Origin: Rhizomys pruinosus
Taxonomy: Eukaryota; Chordata; Mammalia; Rodentia; Spalacidae
Assembly: GCA_009823505.1 (NCBI GenBank)
Contig: VZQC01011008.1
Span: forward strand, 1,443,784-1,507,783
DNA length: 64,000 nt
Direction of reading: 5' to 3'
Under the pieces are notes generated by a model. It was not told the DNA's origin and searched no databases. It saw only the letters and a list, made by a program, of their open reading frames with translations. A program made the position numbers and the translations under genes. Positions 1 through 11,314 of the stretch are shown one piece after another. Positions within the stretch are counted from its first letter, which is position 1. Each line of letters begins with the position of its first letter.

Positions 1-354
1 AGTGAAGATGGAGGATGGGGAGGAGCCTACAGGACAATGACTGTCTACTGGGCCCATGGTATAATCGTGGTGATTAAATATCTGCAGCATGCTGATGATG
101 CAGTTCAGGGGTAGAACCCATAGCTAGCTTATGAAAGGCCCTGTGCTAAATCTTCAGGACTGTTTTAAAAATCAGATTATATAAATGGCAAAATCTTCAC
201 TCAAAATGAATTTTATTGGCCCAAGTGCATATATTAATCAAGAGATATATATTTCAAGTAAATGAAACAGGTGTCATCTCAACACCTAAGGAAATGACGC
301 AGAAGAAGGTAGTCTCTGAATGGACCTAGTACACATAGAGTAGCAATCACTGCA
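1..354. other. Intergenic, no recognised feature
   Basis: A/T-rich unique-looking sequence. I see no gene, no recognisable repeat and no long meaningful open frame. Confidence 0.5.
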
Positions 355-525
355 GGCAAGATGGCTCAGCAGGTAAAGGCACTTCCCACCAAACCTGTCA
401 AGCTGAGTTTGATCCTTAGGACACACATGGTAGAAGGATAGAACTGACTCTCCCATGTTGTCTTGCCTCTGCATTCATACTGTGGCACAAGTGTTCCCCC
501 ACAGAAAATCAATAAGAAAATGGCT
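355..525 (+). mobile_element. B3/B2-type SINE
   Basis: A tRNA-derived head (GATGGCTCAGCAGGTAAAGG) is followed by a body with a GGTTTGATCC-like B box and an A-rich tail near 510-525. It is diverged, and more B3-like than the younger B2 copies elsewhere in the window. Confidence 0.75.
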
Positions 526-2770
526 TTTTAATAGCATTCAGTGAACTGGGATATATACAAGGAATACTTGCTTCTTTAAAAACAACAGAAAACACAAAAG
601 GCTTCTGAAAATCTGACCAAGAAAAATAAATGGCCAGCATCAGGAAGCAAACAGGCAATACTACTACAGTCAATGCAAATATACAAATTGTTCTGGTAAA
701 CACAGAGGTTAGGGTGAAAAGGAATCCTGGGGATAAAATGCGGCAGTCAGGAACATAGGGATGAGAACCATAGGATATTCTAGCTGAGTCTGAGATAACC
801 AAGCTGCCCAGGTAAGAGGAAGGAAAGTGTCAGCAGGCCAGGTGGTCCCACAAGTCCCTCTCCTAGAGGAATAAATTCATATTCTTGCTTGTAATGCAGC
901 TGATTGTAACAGTAAATTATAAGTGTGACTTCAAAAAAGCCTCCACCTATTTCAGGAAAGAGGCCACCCCATATCGCCTCATAGACAAGGAGTTAAATTT
1001 GACGTAACAAAGAACAACTGTTATGGAAGATCAGGCACTGAGAAATCAAGTGCTCATCCTGAGAGTTCAAGCGCTCACTCTCTTATTACGCTAGCAGACC
1101 ACAACGCACTAACACTCCGAGGATCTGGGCCCCAATTACAGAAATCCATAAGCCTTCATGGGGCTTTTTCCATCATTTCTTTAGTGATTACAGCATTGGT
1201 GTGTTTAGACTATAGCTTATGTGACTTTCAATATAAATGTCTATATGTATGTAAGATATTACAGGAAAGTCCTTCAATGGTTAGTGTGTTTACAGAAGCA
1301 GATATTGTAGGCAAGGGTTAAGATATCCTTAGCTGTGTAATTTACTGCTTGCACCAATACGATGTTTAACAGACGTGTCACCAGATAACTGTGGGATTTG
1401 CTTCTGGCCCCTTTGTGTTCTCCAATTTAGTTTTACCTTTTCTACCAGTAGAGTTAAGTATTTACTAGGGAGGCCCTGCAGAGATTACAGAGTGGCCACT
1501 AGTTATCCTAAAGCATAGTAAAGTATGAGAATCAGCTATAAGAAAATTATCTCAGACTCACAAAGAGCAACATTAAATTCATGGGCATAATTACTTTCCT
1601 CTTCACATCTATAGCCCCATCTGTAGCTGGGATAGGAGGGGAGAGGCATGCATAGAATGTATGGGTGCTCTGTTGGTTCAACATGTGAGACACTCAGAGA
1701 ATTAACTAATGTCAATAGAAATATCTCAGTCTTTGTCTAGTTTCTGCTACAAGTCCTATAAAAGGTCCCCAAACAGCCCAACAGGTTTTTCCCTCTCTTG
1801 TGGTCCCTTTTATATACTTACCTGCTTCCAGTGCTGTTTTCTAAATGGTCTTTTGACTTACTTTTTTCTTCATTACACTCTCTCTGTAAGAAAAGCTCAT
1901 CGTTAACTATTGTTTTGATTATGAATCTCTCTCCTCAAGTACCAACAACAAGGTCCCAGAGCACAGAAGAGTCTCCTTTGCACTCAAGGACACCACCCTA
2001 TTCTGTTTTAAAATAATGATAAAGGAAACATACCATCAACTCTGTTTCTTACAGTTAAACCACTTGGAAAAAACAGAACAATCCTTAAAACATCTAACAC
2101 CATCACGACTTGCCCCGTTGGAAACAGCCACCTGCATACTAACAAAGCTAAATTTGTAATTTAGTACCTCACATAAAATGAATTTCTAGGTATAGGTTTT
2201 TCTGGAGGAGTATACCATACTTTAAAGCATTAATAATTCTACAAAACCAAAAGCACAAGAAGAAATAATCTCTAATTCATTTTAGGAAGCAATGGTGAAT
2301 ATTATACTCAAAACAGAGAAATGGGTTTACAAAAGATGGCAGAGCTAAGACAGATGGTGTTTCATACATAGAGATCCCCCAGTAAGTGTCAGTCCACACA
2401 CATACAGGAAAAAATGTCCCCTCCTCAGTGGATTGCTGTGGGACTGATGACTCATTTGGCAGCTAAGATAGATGGTGCGCCTGCTTCATGCTGGTGCCCA
2501 TCATTGGGTCTGGAGAGTTATCAGGAGCAGGACCCCAGCTGCTTTCCTGTGGATATGCACTAGTTCACAGGCAATTCCCTGCACACGGTTACCATTGGAT
2601 GCTGAGTGTTGCCTGTGGGGCCTCTGCTTCACTTGGGGAAATCAAGAGGAAGTTTCCCCGCAGTGGATCGACTTAGTCCACAGACTGGTAGAAGGTGATG
2701 TGTAAAGACAATATATGAAGGTGAAAGAAAGTTTCCCAACCCAAGGAGCTTGATTTTTCTTTTCTTTTCT
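526..2770. other. Intergenic, largely unassigned
   Basis: I recognise no gene or repeat here. Open frames are short and lack family features. The part from about 2330 to 2720 is less A/T-rich and has overlapping frames of 60-80 codons, but they resemble no known protein. Confidence 0.45.
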
Positions 2771-2921
2771 TTTTTTCTTTTTAGAGACAGTGTTTCCCTG
2801 TAGCCCCAGCTGTCCTGGAACTCACTATATAGACCAGGCTGGCCTTGAACTCACAAAGATCCACATGCCTCTGCCTCCCAAGTGCTAGGTTTAAAGGCAT
2901 GCACCATCATGCCAGGCTGAT
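2771..2921 (-). mobile_element. B1 SINE
   Basis: Antisense B1: a T-run, then GAGACAG and the CCAGGCTGGCCTTGAACTC core, ending in a degraded copy of the 5' GCCTGGC end. It is 7SL-derived. Confidence 0.9.
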
Positions 2922-2925
2922 TTTT

Positions 2926-4035
2926 CTTTTCAATTTGTTGTCCAAATATGAGTCATTCTTTCCCTCTATTTCCTTCTGGAGTTTGTCATAACCTTTCCCT
3001 CTAGTTCCTTCTGGAGTTTGTCATTTTCTCCCTCTAGTTCATCTGCAGTTTTTCATTCTATCCCTTTGGTCCTCTGATTCGTTCTTTATACTCTTTTTTT
3101 CTTTATATAAATAAATGTTTTTTGTTTTTTTTTATTTACTTTTCATGTGTATGAATGTGCTGTCTGCATGTAGGTTGGTACACCCATGTTGTGCAATGCC
3201 ATGGAGGTCAGAAGAGGGTGTTGGATTCCCCTGGATCTGGAGTTAAAGAAGGTTCTCAGCTGCCATGTGGGTGCTGGGGATCGAACTCGGGTCCTCTGCA
3301 AGAGCAGTTGGCGCTCTTAACCATTAGGCCTATACTCTTTGATTTTTTTATTATGTCTATGATTGTTCTTTTAAGGTCCATGTCCTGGGTTCCTTCCAAG
3401 GGAGATGGTGCTTTTCCTGTGTTGATGTTTTTCCTTTGTGTTCTTGGCATGTGGCTTTGTTTTATTGTTTGCATTCTGGTGCAAATCTCAAATGTTTCTT
3501 TGCTGCATTGAATGCTTACTTTGCTTGTTTCCTACAAATGTGTTCATTGTCTTCTCCTTGGTTTATGGAGGGCTGGTTCTGCTAGGTTACTGGTTTTCAC
3601 TTTTGGTTATGTATTGGGAGGTTCTGCTAGCTATTCCCTTTCTGGTCTGGAGGTTCTCCAGAAATCTGGAGGTAACAATCGGGTTGGTTCCCTGCTGAGC
3701 ATGGGCCTGCCTTGTGCTCAGGTGTTGCTACAGCTGTTCTCAATGGGATACCTCACCAGCTCAAGGCAGGGGGTTGGGGGCTGGTTGCCAGTGCCTTCTG
3801 GACCACTTGGATGTCCACCTGGCTGGGTGACTCTGCCCCACAGCTGTGCACACTGGGCAAGGTGTGGCTGGCTGGCTGGCAGGCAGCAGGCTGTGCCCAG
3901 AGCCATGATGAGTCCACCAGGTGTTGTGCTCACCTATTCTGCAGGCACCGTGCTGCCTCCTCTCAGCTGTAATTCTTGATGAGCCCACTTTGGTGCTTCT
4001 ACATATGCACTGTGTCCATCTAGAAGTGTGGGTCC
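2926..4035 (-). mobile_element. L1 5'-end fragment (5'UTR plus ORF1 start), interrupted by a B2
   Basis: Read on the minus strand, a GC-rich stretch (about 4035-3680) passes into A-rich sequence. A repeated LQKELEGK-like coiled-coil pattern shows at about 3060-2930, as expected for an L1 5'UTR running into ORF1. Several stops and frameshifts make it dead. A B2 splits it at 3097-3330. The L1 assignment rests on composition and the coiled-coil pattern, so it is less certain than the ORF2 fragments elsewhere. The short plus-strand open frames at 3155-3980 are shadows of this repeat. Confidence 0.6.
3097..3330 (-). mobile_element. B2 SINE inside the L1 fragment
   Basis: An antisense B2 with its A/T-rich tail at the left and the AGGTCCTCTGCAAGAGCAG-type head at the right. 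It is flanked by a perfect 10-bp TSD, TATACTCTTT, at 3087-3096 and 3331-3340, so it inserted after the L1 fragment was in place. Confidence 0.95.
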
Positions 4036-4090
4036 TATATTGCTAGGTTATAATTGTGTATTTTCCTTGAACATGAAGGAAGAATACTTC

Positions 4091-4498
4091 TGTCCTAGTT
4101 TGTCTTCCATTGCTGTGACAAAACACTCTGACCAACACCAACTTGGGGAGGAAAGGGTTTATTCAGCTTACATCTCCTGTGTCACAGTCTTACACTCAGG
4201 GAGCCCAAGGCAGGAACTCAGGGCAGGAACCTGGAGGCAGGAGCTGAAGCACAGGTGATGGAGGAATGCTGTTCACTGGCTTGCTCCCCTGGTCCATGCC
4301 CAGTCTGACCTCTTATACAGTACACAACAACCTGCCCAGGGTGGCACCACCCATAGTGGGCTGGGCCCTCCCACATTACTCAACAATCAAGATGATACTC
4401 CACAGACGTGGCCACAGGCCAGTCCAATGGAGTCAATTCCCCAATTGAGGCTCCCTCAACCCAGGTGTGTCAAGTTGACACTAAAGCTATCCAGCACA
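4091..4498 (-). mobile_element. Solo LTR of an ERVL-like family (family A)
   Basis: This 408-bp element has TG...CA ends and a perfect 5-bp TSD, ACTTC (4086-4090 and 4499-4503). On its sense strand it starts TGTGCTGGATAG and carries a GAATAAACCC polyadenylation signal near the end, as an LTR should. The same family occurs at 16252, 22501, 23837, 38535, 58793 and 60905. The last pair flanks an internal region with a tRNA-Leu-type primer-binding site, which supports the ERVL-like class. Confidence 0.85.
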
Positions 4499-4503
4499 AC
4501 TTC

Positions 4504-5239
4504 CAATGCCTGAGTTAGAGAATTCAGAGTAGGAATTTCTACAGTGACAATAGTCATAGAAATCAGTCTTTATGTCATGATCTTTGTAAGATTAATATGA
4601 TCATTCAATCTCTCTCTCCAAAGATCATTCAGTCTCTCTTCCACACTCACTGGAGTGTGAAGGGTGATCCATGGCTAATGTTGACAGTCACTCTTCTAGA
4701 TCATCTACAAACACTTCTATGTTTTTCTTTACCCTGTAGAATCTCATATTTCCTTGTGTCCAGGTGACTTGTCAGCTTCGACTTAATATATAGTAGAATT
4801 CTCAGCCTTAAAGTCAGACCTGCCTCATGCCTTGTCACCGGAGAAAGGCATCTTTGTCAGTCTCATGCTGGATTCTCCTGCTGACAGCCCAAGCAATTTT
4901 CCCTTCTCACACCATTATTTTGCAGAGATGAACCTGATTTCTGTGACACAATTGCCTACTCAGTGTTCATTGTTTGGTTTAGAGTAAAAATCCCTGTTTG
5001 ATCCAAGTATGGTGACAGAAGCCTCTAATTTCAATTTTCAGGTGACTCAGACAAGGAAAAAGAAGGAGCTAACCCCAAAACATTGCTTAGGTAATTTCTG
5101 AATTCTCTTGTCTTGTACTCATATTAGTAATATTTTCAGTATTATCCATACAAATAAATACTTTTATGATTCATAATTGGTATTACTTGCTCTACTCTTT
5201 CACTGATATACTAATTATATTTTAAATACGATCTATCAG
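4504..5239. other. Intergenic, no recognised feature
   Basis: A/T-rich sequence. A short near-repeat of CATTCA(A/G)TCTCTC lies at about 4594-4640. No gene seen. Confidence 0.45.
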
Positions 5240-5435
5240 GTGTCAAAATGTGGTTCAGCACTTAAGAACAATGCTCTTGTAGAGGACTTAGACTGGGTTC
5301 CCAGCATACATATGCTGGCTGATAATTGTGTGTAACTTCAATTCCAGGGGATCCAACAAGCATTTCTGTCCTCTGTAGGCATTTCTTACACATATATGCA
5401 AACAAAATGCTCACACTTGTAAAATAAAAATAAAT
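5240..5435 (+). mobile_element. B3/B2-type SINE
   Basis: A diverged copy: a GGTTCAGCACTTAAGA-like head, a GGGTTCCCAGCA B-box region and an AATAAAAATAAAT tail. Confidence 0.7.
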
Positions 5436-5796
5436 TAGTTTTATTTATTATTTCAATAATAAATTTATTAAAAAAATAAATTAGACCACCACATAGGATT
5501 TTATTCAGATTAAAATTAATGTTTACAATATCCTAGTTCAGCCCAGAGTAGTTAGAACAGATGTGAACCTAGCAATCATTGGACCCTATTATTCTTTATC
5601 TCCTCTTCTATAAAGTCACTTTATATAAATAGAAAGTCTCTAATATTGGGCTGGTCTCTTTAGATTCCTCTTTCTCCCCAAAGTCACGTCTCTGACCTGT
5701 TACTAGGTCAGAGACTTGATGAAAATTGCTGTGGCCCTGTGACCCCACCCATTTCAGCACCAAGACAATCTAGAGTTTTAAAATGCCCTGGTAAAT

Positions 5797-5938
5797 CCAC
5801 GTACAGTGGCACATGTCTTTAATCATAGAACTCAGGAGGCAGAAGCAGATGGATCTCTGTGAGATAGAGGGCAGCCTGGACTCCATAGCAAGTCCCAGGC
5901 CAGCTGGGGCTACAGAGAGAACCTATCTCAAAAAGACC
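5797..5938 (+). mobile_element. B1 SINE
   Basis: A sense B1 (GTGGCACATGTCTTTAATC ... CTATCTCAAAAAGACC). It is followed at 5938-5991 by an A/T tract of repeated TTAATTAA, which is self-complementary. Confidence 0.9.
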
Positions 5939-5991
5939 TAATTAATTAATTAGTCAATTAATTAATGACTTAATTAATTAGTTAATTAAGT

Positions 5992-6821
5992 GGCCCATGA
6001 TTTCCAACATGTATACTAGGTCACCTGGTATGGAATTTACCCACCTCCTAGGATATGTGTCAGAAAGGCTCTTTGTCTTATGGGACTGAAGGCTCTCTCC
6101 CTTCAAGAGCCCATCAAATTGCCTGTGCTATGATGGTGTCACCCCAATGTTCTGGGATCTTCTGTGTGTGTCTCTCCCTTCAGGACTCTCCTCATTCAAC
6201 ACCCTGTAGCTCTCTGTCCTAATCCTTTCCCTCCTCAGAGCCTCATCATGGCTGCCTGTGACCCTGGGCCTCTAATCTCCTAGGAAAGTCCCTGAGGGTC
6301 GTCATCACATTCACCTCAGCTTTCTGTGAAATCACTTCATCTGTCCTAAGTCATAACAGTAGCACATTTTATTTATTAATATTCTCCAAAATCACATTTT
6401 GAGTATCAGTGGTAAAACGGCAACTTCTCCATCTTCACTTCATTACAGCGGCACGCAGATGCAAGCTTCCTGCTTCCATCACTACAACATTCACAGAAAT
6501 TCATGGTACACCCCTGTTGATTGCTTCCTTAACTATAAATAAACAATGTGAAAAATATTAAGATCAGTGTTATAAGCCTCATAATCATTACCATTAAAAT
6601 AAAAATATGATGGAATTTAAACTGAAAAAAATTGTGTAAGTTTCAAATGTTGTCAGATTCCCTTTCTAGAACTGTGGTGATGTGTCCTGCTCCAGGAGGC
6701 AGTGTTTTGCCTACTGGCCAACTTGAGGAATGATCTTCTGTTAAGCAAGAGAAGCTCACTCCGTCATGTGTCACCATGTGGTCATTAGGGTCAGATTCCC
6801 CAGGTGTGGAGCCTGGTTCAA
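5992..6821. other. Intergenic, no recognised feature
   Basis: Mixed-composition unique-looking sequence. No gene or identifiable repeat. Confidence 0.45.
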
Positions 6822-6833
6822 TCATTCCTTCTT

Positions 6834-7049
6834 TTATTATTTTTTTATGTGTATGAATGTACTGTCTGCATGTAGGTTGATGCACCCCTGTCATGCAATG
6901 CTGCGGAGGTCAGAAGAGGTTGTTGGATTCCCCTGGAACTGGAGTGAAAGACGGTTCTTAGCTGACATGTGAGCACTGGGAATCAAACCTGGGTCCTCTG
7001 CAAGAGCAGTCGGTGCTCTTAACCTCTGAGCCATCTCTCCAGCCCCCTC
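6834..7049 (-). mobile_element. B2 SINE
   Basis: An antisense full-length B2 with a perfect 12-bp TSD, TCATTCCTTCTT, at 6822-6833 and 7052-7063. Confidence 0.95.
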
Positions 7050-7177
7050 AGTCATTCCTTCTTAAAGTGACTTTGAGAAGCTACTTCATCTTCTCCATGG
7101 CTAATTTCAATTGGAAAAATGAGAGTATGTGCTAAGTAATAGAAAGTGCTCACCAGAATGAGTGAGAATGAACACAC

Positions 7178-7385
7178 ATGGGGCTAGGGAGGTGGCTCCA
7201 TGGTTAAGAGCAATTACTCTTCTTGCACAAGACCAGGGTTATGTTCCCAGTACCAAAATCAGGGAGCTCTCAACTACCTGTAACCACAGTTCTAGTAGAT
7301 TCAATGCCCTCCACTGCACCCATGTGTTAACCATACACACTCAGTTACACACACATCCACAAAAAATACTACAAAAAATTGCATC
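7178..7385 (+). mobile_element. B3/B2-type SINE
   Basis: The head is GGGGCTAGGGAGGTGGCTCC, followed by an AAGAGCAATTACTC block and an ACAC/A-rich tail. It is diverged. Confidence 0.75.
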
Positions 7386-7977
7386 TTATAAAGCATGTTA
7401 GTTAAAATAAGTATTAAATCATTGGTGTTTTATTCAAAATTATTTATTTCTAGGTTAGAGTTTAGGGGACAGGAAGGAAGACAGGATGCATAGGATCCAG
7501 CACACACATTTAAGACATTTTTTGTGTGAACCACCTCAATGTCACTAAAACTGAGAGATGTGAACATCAGGCTTCACCACTTGCTCAACACCTGACTCTA
7601 AGTAGTAGAAAGTAATCGTGGTATGAGCCATAAGATGGACACAAGATTTGTTCATCATAGTGAAATTGAAAAAATTAACAATAAGCAAGAGTAAACAAAG
7701 ACTCAACTGCGGAATCTGCCAATAGGAACTTCTATGCAGATGCCCGGTTAAATGAGTTTGAAGATTATCATTATTTACAAATGATGAATTGTATGTTTCT
7801 ACAGTGGATTGTGAGCATCCCATAATACTTCCCACAAAACCTGCTCCTATTTCATTCAATGAAACAAGAAATTCTATGTTGTTTATTATCTCTATTTGGT
7901 ACCAGGATTTTTCTTCACTTAAGCTGTATAAAAGTATCTTTGTGAATGAAATCACTCTCTATGATGACATTTATTTT
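7386..7977. other. Intergenic, no recognised feature
   Basis: A/T-rich. It holds a 136-codon minus-strand open frame (7545-7955) whose product has no recognisable family features. Its codons and composition match the surrounding non-coding DNA, so I do not call a gene. Confidence 0.45.
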
Positions 7978-8198
7978 CTAAGATTTATTTTAGTAGTTTT
8001 AAACTACATGTGTAAGTTTGTATCTGTGTATGAATGAACTTAACTTCAGGAACCTGTGCAGTCAAAAAGAGGGCACTAGATTCCACAGAGCTGGAGTTAC
8101 AGCCAGCTGTAAGTCCTCTATGGAGTACTAGGAAATGAACTCCTGTCCTGTGGAACACTGATAAGCATTCTAAACTGCTAAGCCATCTTTTCAGCCCC
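7978..8198 (-). mobile_element. B3-type SINE
   Basis: An antisense diverged SINE ending CTAAGCCATCTTTTCAGCCC, the complement of the B2/B3 5' head. Confidence 0.8.
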
Positions 8199-8629
8199 TG
8201 ATGAAACTAAATTTTAATAATTAGTTCCATAATAGCTCTGCTTCAGGGGTGTTTATGGAGAATGTCAATAGGTATCCATGGAAATGCAATGGTTTGTGGA
8301 AGAGACAACTCCACTGTAGGATATGAAGCCAAAGAGTTTATTCACACACATTTAATATGTTCATAGACTGAGATGTTCACAGTCTTTAGAAGAAAGACTA
8401 CAGATCAACCATTTGGAATGGGATTTATTCAACAAACAAGCAGTCATTAAAAACATTTCACATGTCAATCTGAAATATTCTTCTCATATAATCTCAAGAG
8501 CTTATTAATCATTATGTATGGTATTATGATACACCATGGTCCATACACAAGTGTTAACACTAATGAATAGTACATACTGTATCTTCAAATAACAGCACAA
8601 AGCCTGTTCCAGTGCATTGGTATTCACTT
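8199..8629. other. Intergenic, no recognised feature
   Basis: A/T-rich. No gene or recognisable repeat seen. Confidence 0.45.
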
Positions 8630-8772
8630 TTTTTGAGAAAAGATCTCACAATCCACCCCTGGCTGACATGGAACTTACTGTATACACTTGGCTGGATTTA
8701 AACTTTAGGGGTCTCTCTTTCTCTGCATCCTGAATGTTGAGAGTAAGGTATGCACTACCATGCTCAGCTTGT
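8630..8772 (-). mobile_element. Old B1-like SINE
   Basis: A GAGAAAAGATCTCACAAT start and a TGGAACTTACTGTATA core preserve the antisense B1 order, but divergence is high. Confidence 0.6.
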
Positions 8773-8839
8773 TTTATCTTTTAACATTTTTTCTCCAGTT
8801 GAAACTCTTTCCATAAATAATATTTAGCTCTTAAACAGT

Positions 8840-9185
8840 ATATACTGATCAATTTCTATTCTGTTACTGTGATAAAACACTATGAGCAAGCCCAATAATA
8901 GAAGGAAGAGTTTATTTGGCTTAAGTTTCCAGAGAGAGAGTCCATAATGACAGGGTAGCAGGAGGTAGCCTGAGCAGAAAGCTAATGATCACACCTTCAG
9001 GAGCCCAGACAGACAGGCTAGAGTGGACATGGCTATGATCTCTCAAAGCCCACCCCAGTGATGAGCTTCCTTCTGCATGGCCACCCCGCCTAAAGGTTCC
9101 ATGATACTTCTCCAACAGTGCCACTGAGCACCAAGTTTCCTAACACTTGGAACCCAGGGGGGACATTCTCATTCAAACCACCACA
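8840..9185. repeat. Dispersed rodent repeat, family B
   Basis: It starts with TGTTACTGTGATAAAACACT and ends near TCATTCAAACCACCACA. Related copies lie at 22845-23555 and 51669-51998. The family is recognisable from the repeated order (GTGATAAAACAC, a GGAAGAG block, a CAAGGCCCACCC-type block, then the end), but I cannot name it. Its TG...CA-like ends suggest an LTR; no TSD is visible here. Confidence 0.7.
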
Positions 9186-9239
9186 TATTAACATGAAAAA
9201 TAGAAAGTCATATTAATCAAGCATAAAAACGCAGCACCA

Positions 9240-9531
9240 TTTGCTTCTCACCCACCTGTGTCCCTTTTCTAAGCCTAGGGAACAATCTGCAGAAGAGGGG
9301 GCATGGTAGAATGTAAGGGCTGCTGTTGGGGTGAATGGTGAAACTATGGCAATATAGACTGGACACTTATTTGACCAACTTGATTGTACATACAACCCCC
9401 CCCAGCTGGATGGTGGGACCCTTGGGCTGTGTGGGTTTAGGCACAACTGCTTGCAAATTGGTTTTACATGAAGGATGCTTGTACTCATAAATTATTACTT
9501 ATTGTTAAAAAATAAAAAATAAAGAATAGAA
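9240..9531 (+). mobile_element. Truncated L1/Lx-type 3'UTR retroposon, copy 1
   Basis: A 292-bp insertion with an A-rich end, flanked by a 15-bp TSD with one mismatch (AAAAACGCAGCACCA at 9225-9239 and AAAAACGCAGAACCA at 9532-9546). Its body is about 90% alike over the best part to the antisense insertion at 32056-32634, but it lacks that copy's last roughly 190 bp. The layout resembles 3' ends of rodent Lx/L1 elements. Confidence 0.8.
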
Positions 9532-9546
9532 AAAAACGCAGAACCA

Positions 9547-10134
9547 ATTCCAACTCCTTATCAGAAAAGAAGAAAAACCCCAACTTTTATAGACAACACT
9601 ACAAAAACCTTATATCAGGTGTAAGGGCATGTGAAGATTTTTAGAGAAACAGGTTAATCCAATAGTCAGTTAAACATGCTCCATCCATCACTCCTTAATT
9701 GTCCATCCATTGATCCTTAGAACATGCATTTTATTCCAAAATTGAGCAGATCAGTGCTATTTTATCTTTTTGTGATTTGTCTTTTAAAAATAATGCTAAA
9801 AAATTGCCCAAATGAGTCACACCTTAATCTCCTCAACACTTGAGTTGACCCACCTGTACTCTTGAGCTCTGCAATTGCTAATCATGACTGTGTTTCATTG
9901 GCACAACACGAATCCCAGACTGATGGGACAAACATCTTCCCAGAATCTCTTTGTATACCATGGGGAGATCTAAATAAAGCCAGCCTTTTCAGTAATGGGG
10001 ACAAAATATATCAGGTTGTTATCTTTAGTATTAATCACAAGCACAAATCTGATATTTCTTAAGAGCAATATGAACACTAAAAATATGAGAAAGATTAAGA
10101 GAAATATCCTATCTTATAAACTAAGAAAAGTTCT
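9547..10134. other. Intergenic, no recognised feature
   Basis: No gene seen. Possibly an old repeat at 9840-10010, not identified. Confidence 0.4.
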
Positions 10135-10492
10135 TTACCGACTGTGGGGACAGCTGAGTGGATCAAGTGCTGGCTGCACAATCCTAAGGACCTGGAGTTA
10201 GGATCCCCACACACGTGTAAAATCCTGAGGAGGTAGCATAAGTATCTGTAATCTCTGCAGCCCTGAGAAAGTGGGAGCGGGAGAGAGAATAAGCAGAACC
10301 TTGTAGGCCACATTCCCTGGAATAGGCAGGAGTAAATATAGTGTCTCAAAGTAAGATTTAAAAAACAGAGGAAAGGCAAATACCAACACCCAAAGGATGT
10401 CCTCTGACTGCCACATGAATACAGTGACCTGGGCACCTGCACACAAATACATGAATGTACACACACACACACACACACACACACCACACACA
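10135..10492 (+). mobile_element. B4/RSINE-type composite SINE with (CA)n tail
   Basis: A tRNA-like head (GGACAGCTGAGTGGATCAAG ... GACCTGGAGTTAGGATCCCC) is followed by a long diverged body and a (CA)n run at 10459-10492. The open frames across it on the minus strand (TGTGTG reads as Cys-Val repeats) are artefacts. Confidence 0.7.
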
Positions 10493-10575
10493 CACAAAAG
10501 AGTAAATAAAAATTAAAAATAAATGGTTCAAGTGAAAAAGTTGAAGTCCATAAACATGTTTTAAAACCTCACATG

Positions 10576-10822
10576 AGGGGCTGGAGAGATGGCCTAGTGG
10601 TTAAGAGCGCCTACCGCTCTTACAGAGGACCCGGGTTCAATCCCCAGCACCCACATGGCGGCCGAGAACCGTCTGAAACTCCACTTCCAGGAGAACTCCA
10701 GTTCCAGAGGAATCCGACACCCTCTTCTGACCTCCTCGGCATTGCACAACACGGGTGCACAGACCTGCATGCAGAAAGTACATTCATACACATATAGAAA
10801 TAAATAAAATAAAATAAAAAAG
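10576..10822 (+). mobile_element. B2 SINE
   Basis: Full-length, from GGGGCTGGAGAGATGGCCTA to an AAATAAAATAAAATAAAA tail. It is a young-looking copy with an intact A box/B box order. Confidence 0.95.
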
Positions 10823-11314
10823 ATTCTACTGCAACTCGGATGTTGGCAAAATCCACAAGGCAACATTCTGCCAGGTAATGGTCTGCGGAAGAGATGACTG
10901 ACTTAATCACGGCCCTGCACCAGCCCTTTCAGCTCCTGACAATACACCACACACACCTGCCCTTCTTCCAGCATTAATGGTTTTATTTCTGTGTCCTGAC
11001 ACATGCTGTTATAGAAGTCATTCATGGCATTATTTGGTTTCTGATAGTCGACTTCTTGATCTAAAAAAACGACTACATCCTTTTATAATTACCCAGAAGC
11101 AACCTGGATCTTCAATCTTCAGCACCAGGACCTGGAGCATCCTGCCTGAGCCTCGGGGGGTGCCTCCCGACCCCAGCCTCCTTCTCCTCCTTCTCCTCTT
11201 CCTCCTCGCGTGGAGTCGCCTACAGGCCCCAAAGCCCCACGCTCGCCGCCAGTCAAGCCAGTCACGGCTTTCCTCACCTGAGGCCGACGCCAGCCTGCCC
11301 CTGCGCACAGGCTC
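10823..11314. other. Region just downstream of the OR14-like pseudogene
   Basis: No repeat recognised. From 11120 to 11310 it is GC-rich with CTCCTC runs and open on both strands (about 92-113 codons), but the translations are low-complexity and show no family features. A small degenerate GC-rich patch, not a CpG island of normal size. Confidence 0.45.

Noticed and set aside
3155..3988. Cluster of 70-155-codon frames on both strands
   Set aside because: Lies in a B2 and an antisense L1 5' end; no protein family features.
4091..4498. Family A as a hAT-type DNA transposon
   Set aside because: TG...CA ends, 5-bp TSDs, an internal polyadenylation signal, and a two-LTR copy with a tRNA-Leu-type PBS show an LTR element.
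7545..7955. 136-codon minus-strand frame
   Set aside because: No signal peptide or domain pattern, A/T-rich non-coding composition and no supporting context.
10095..10497. 132- and 99-codon minus-strand frames starting with Cys-Val repeats
   Set aside because: Begin in a (CA)n tail and run through a SINE.
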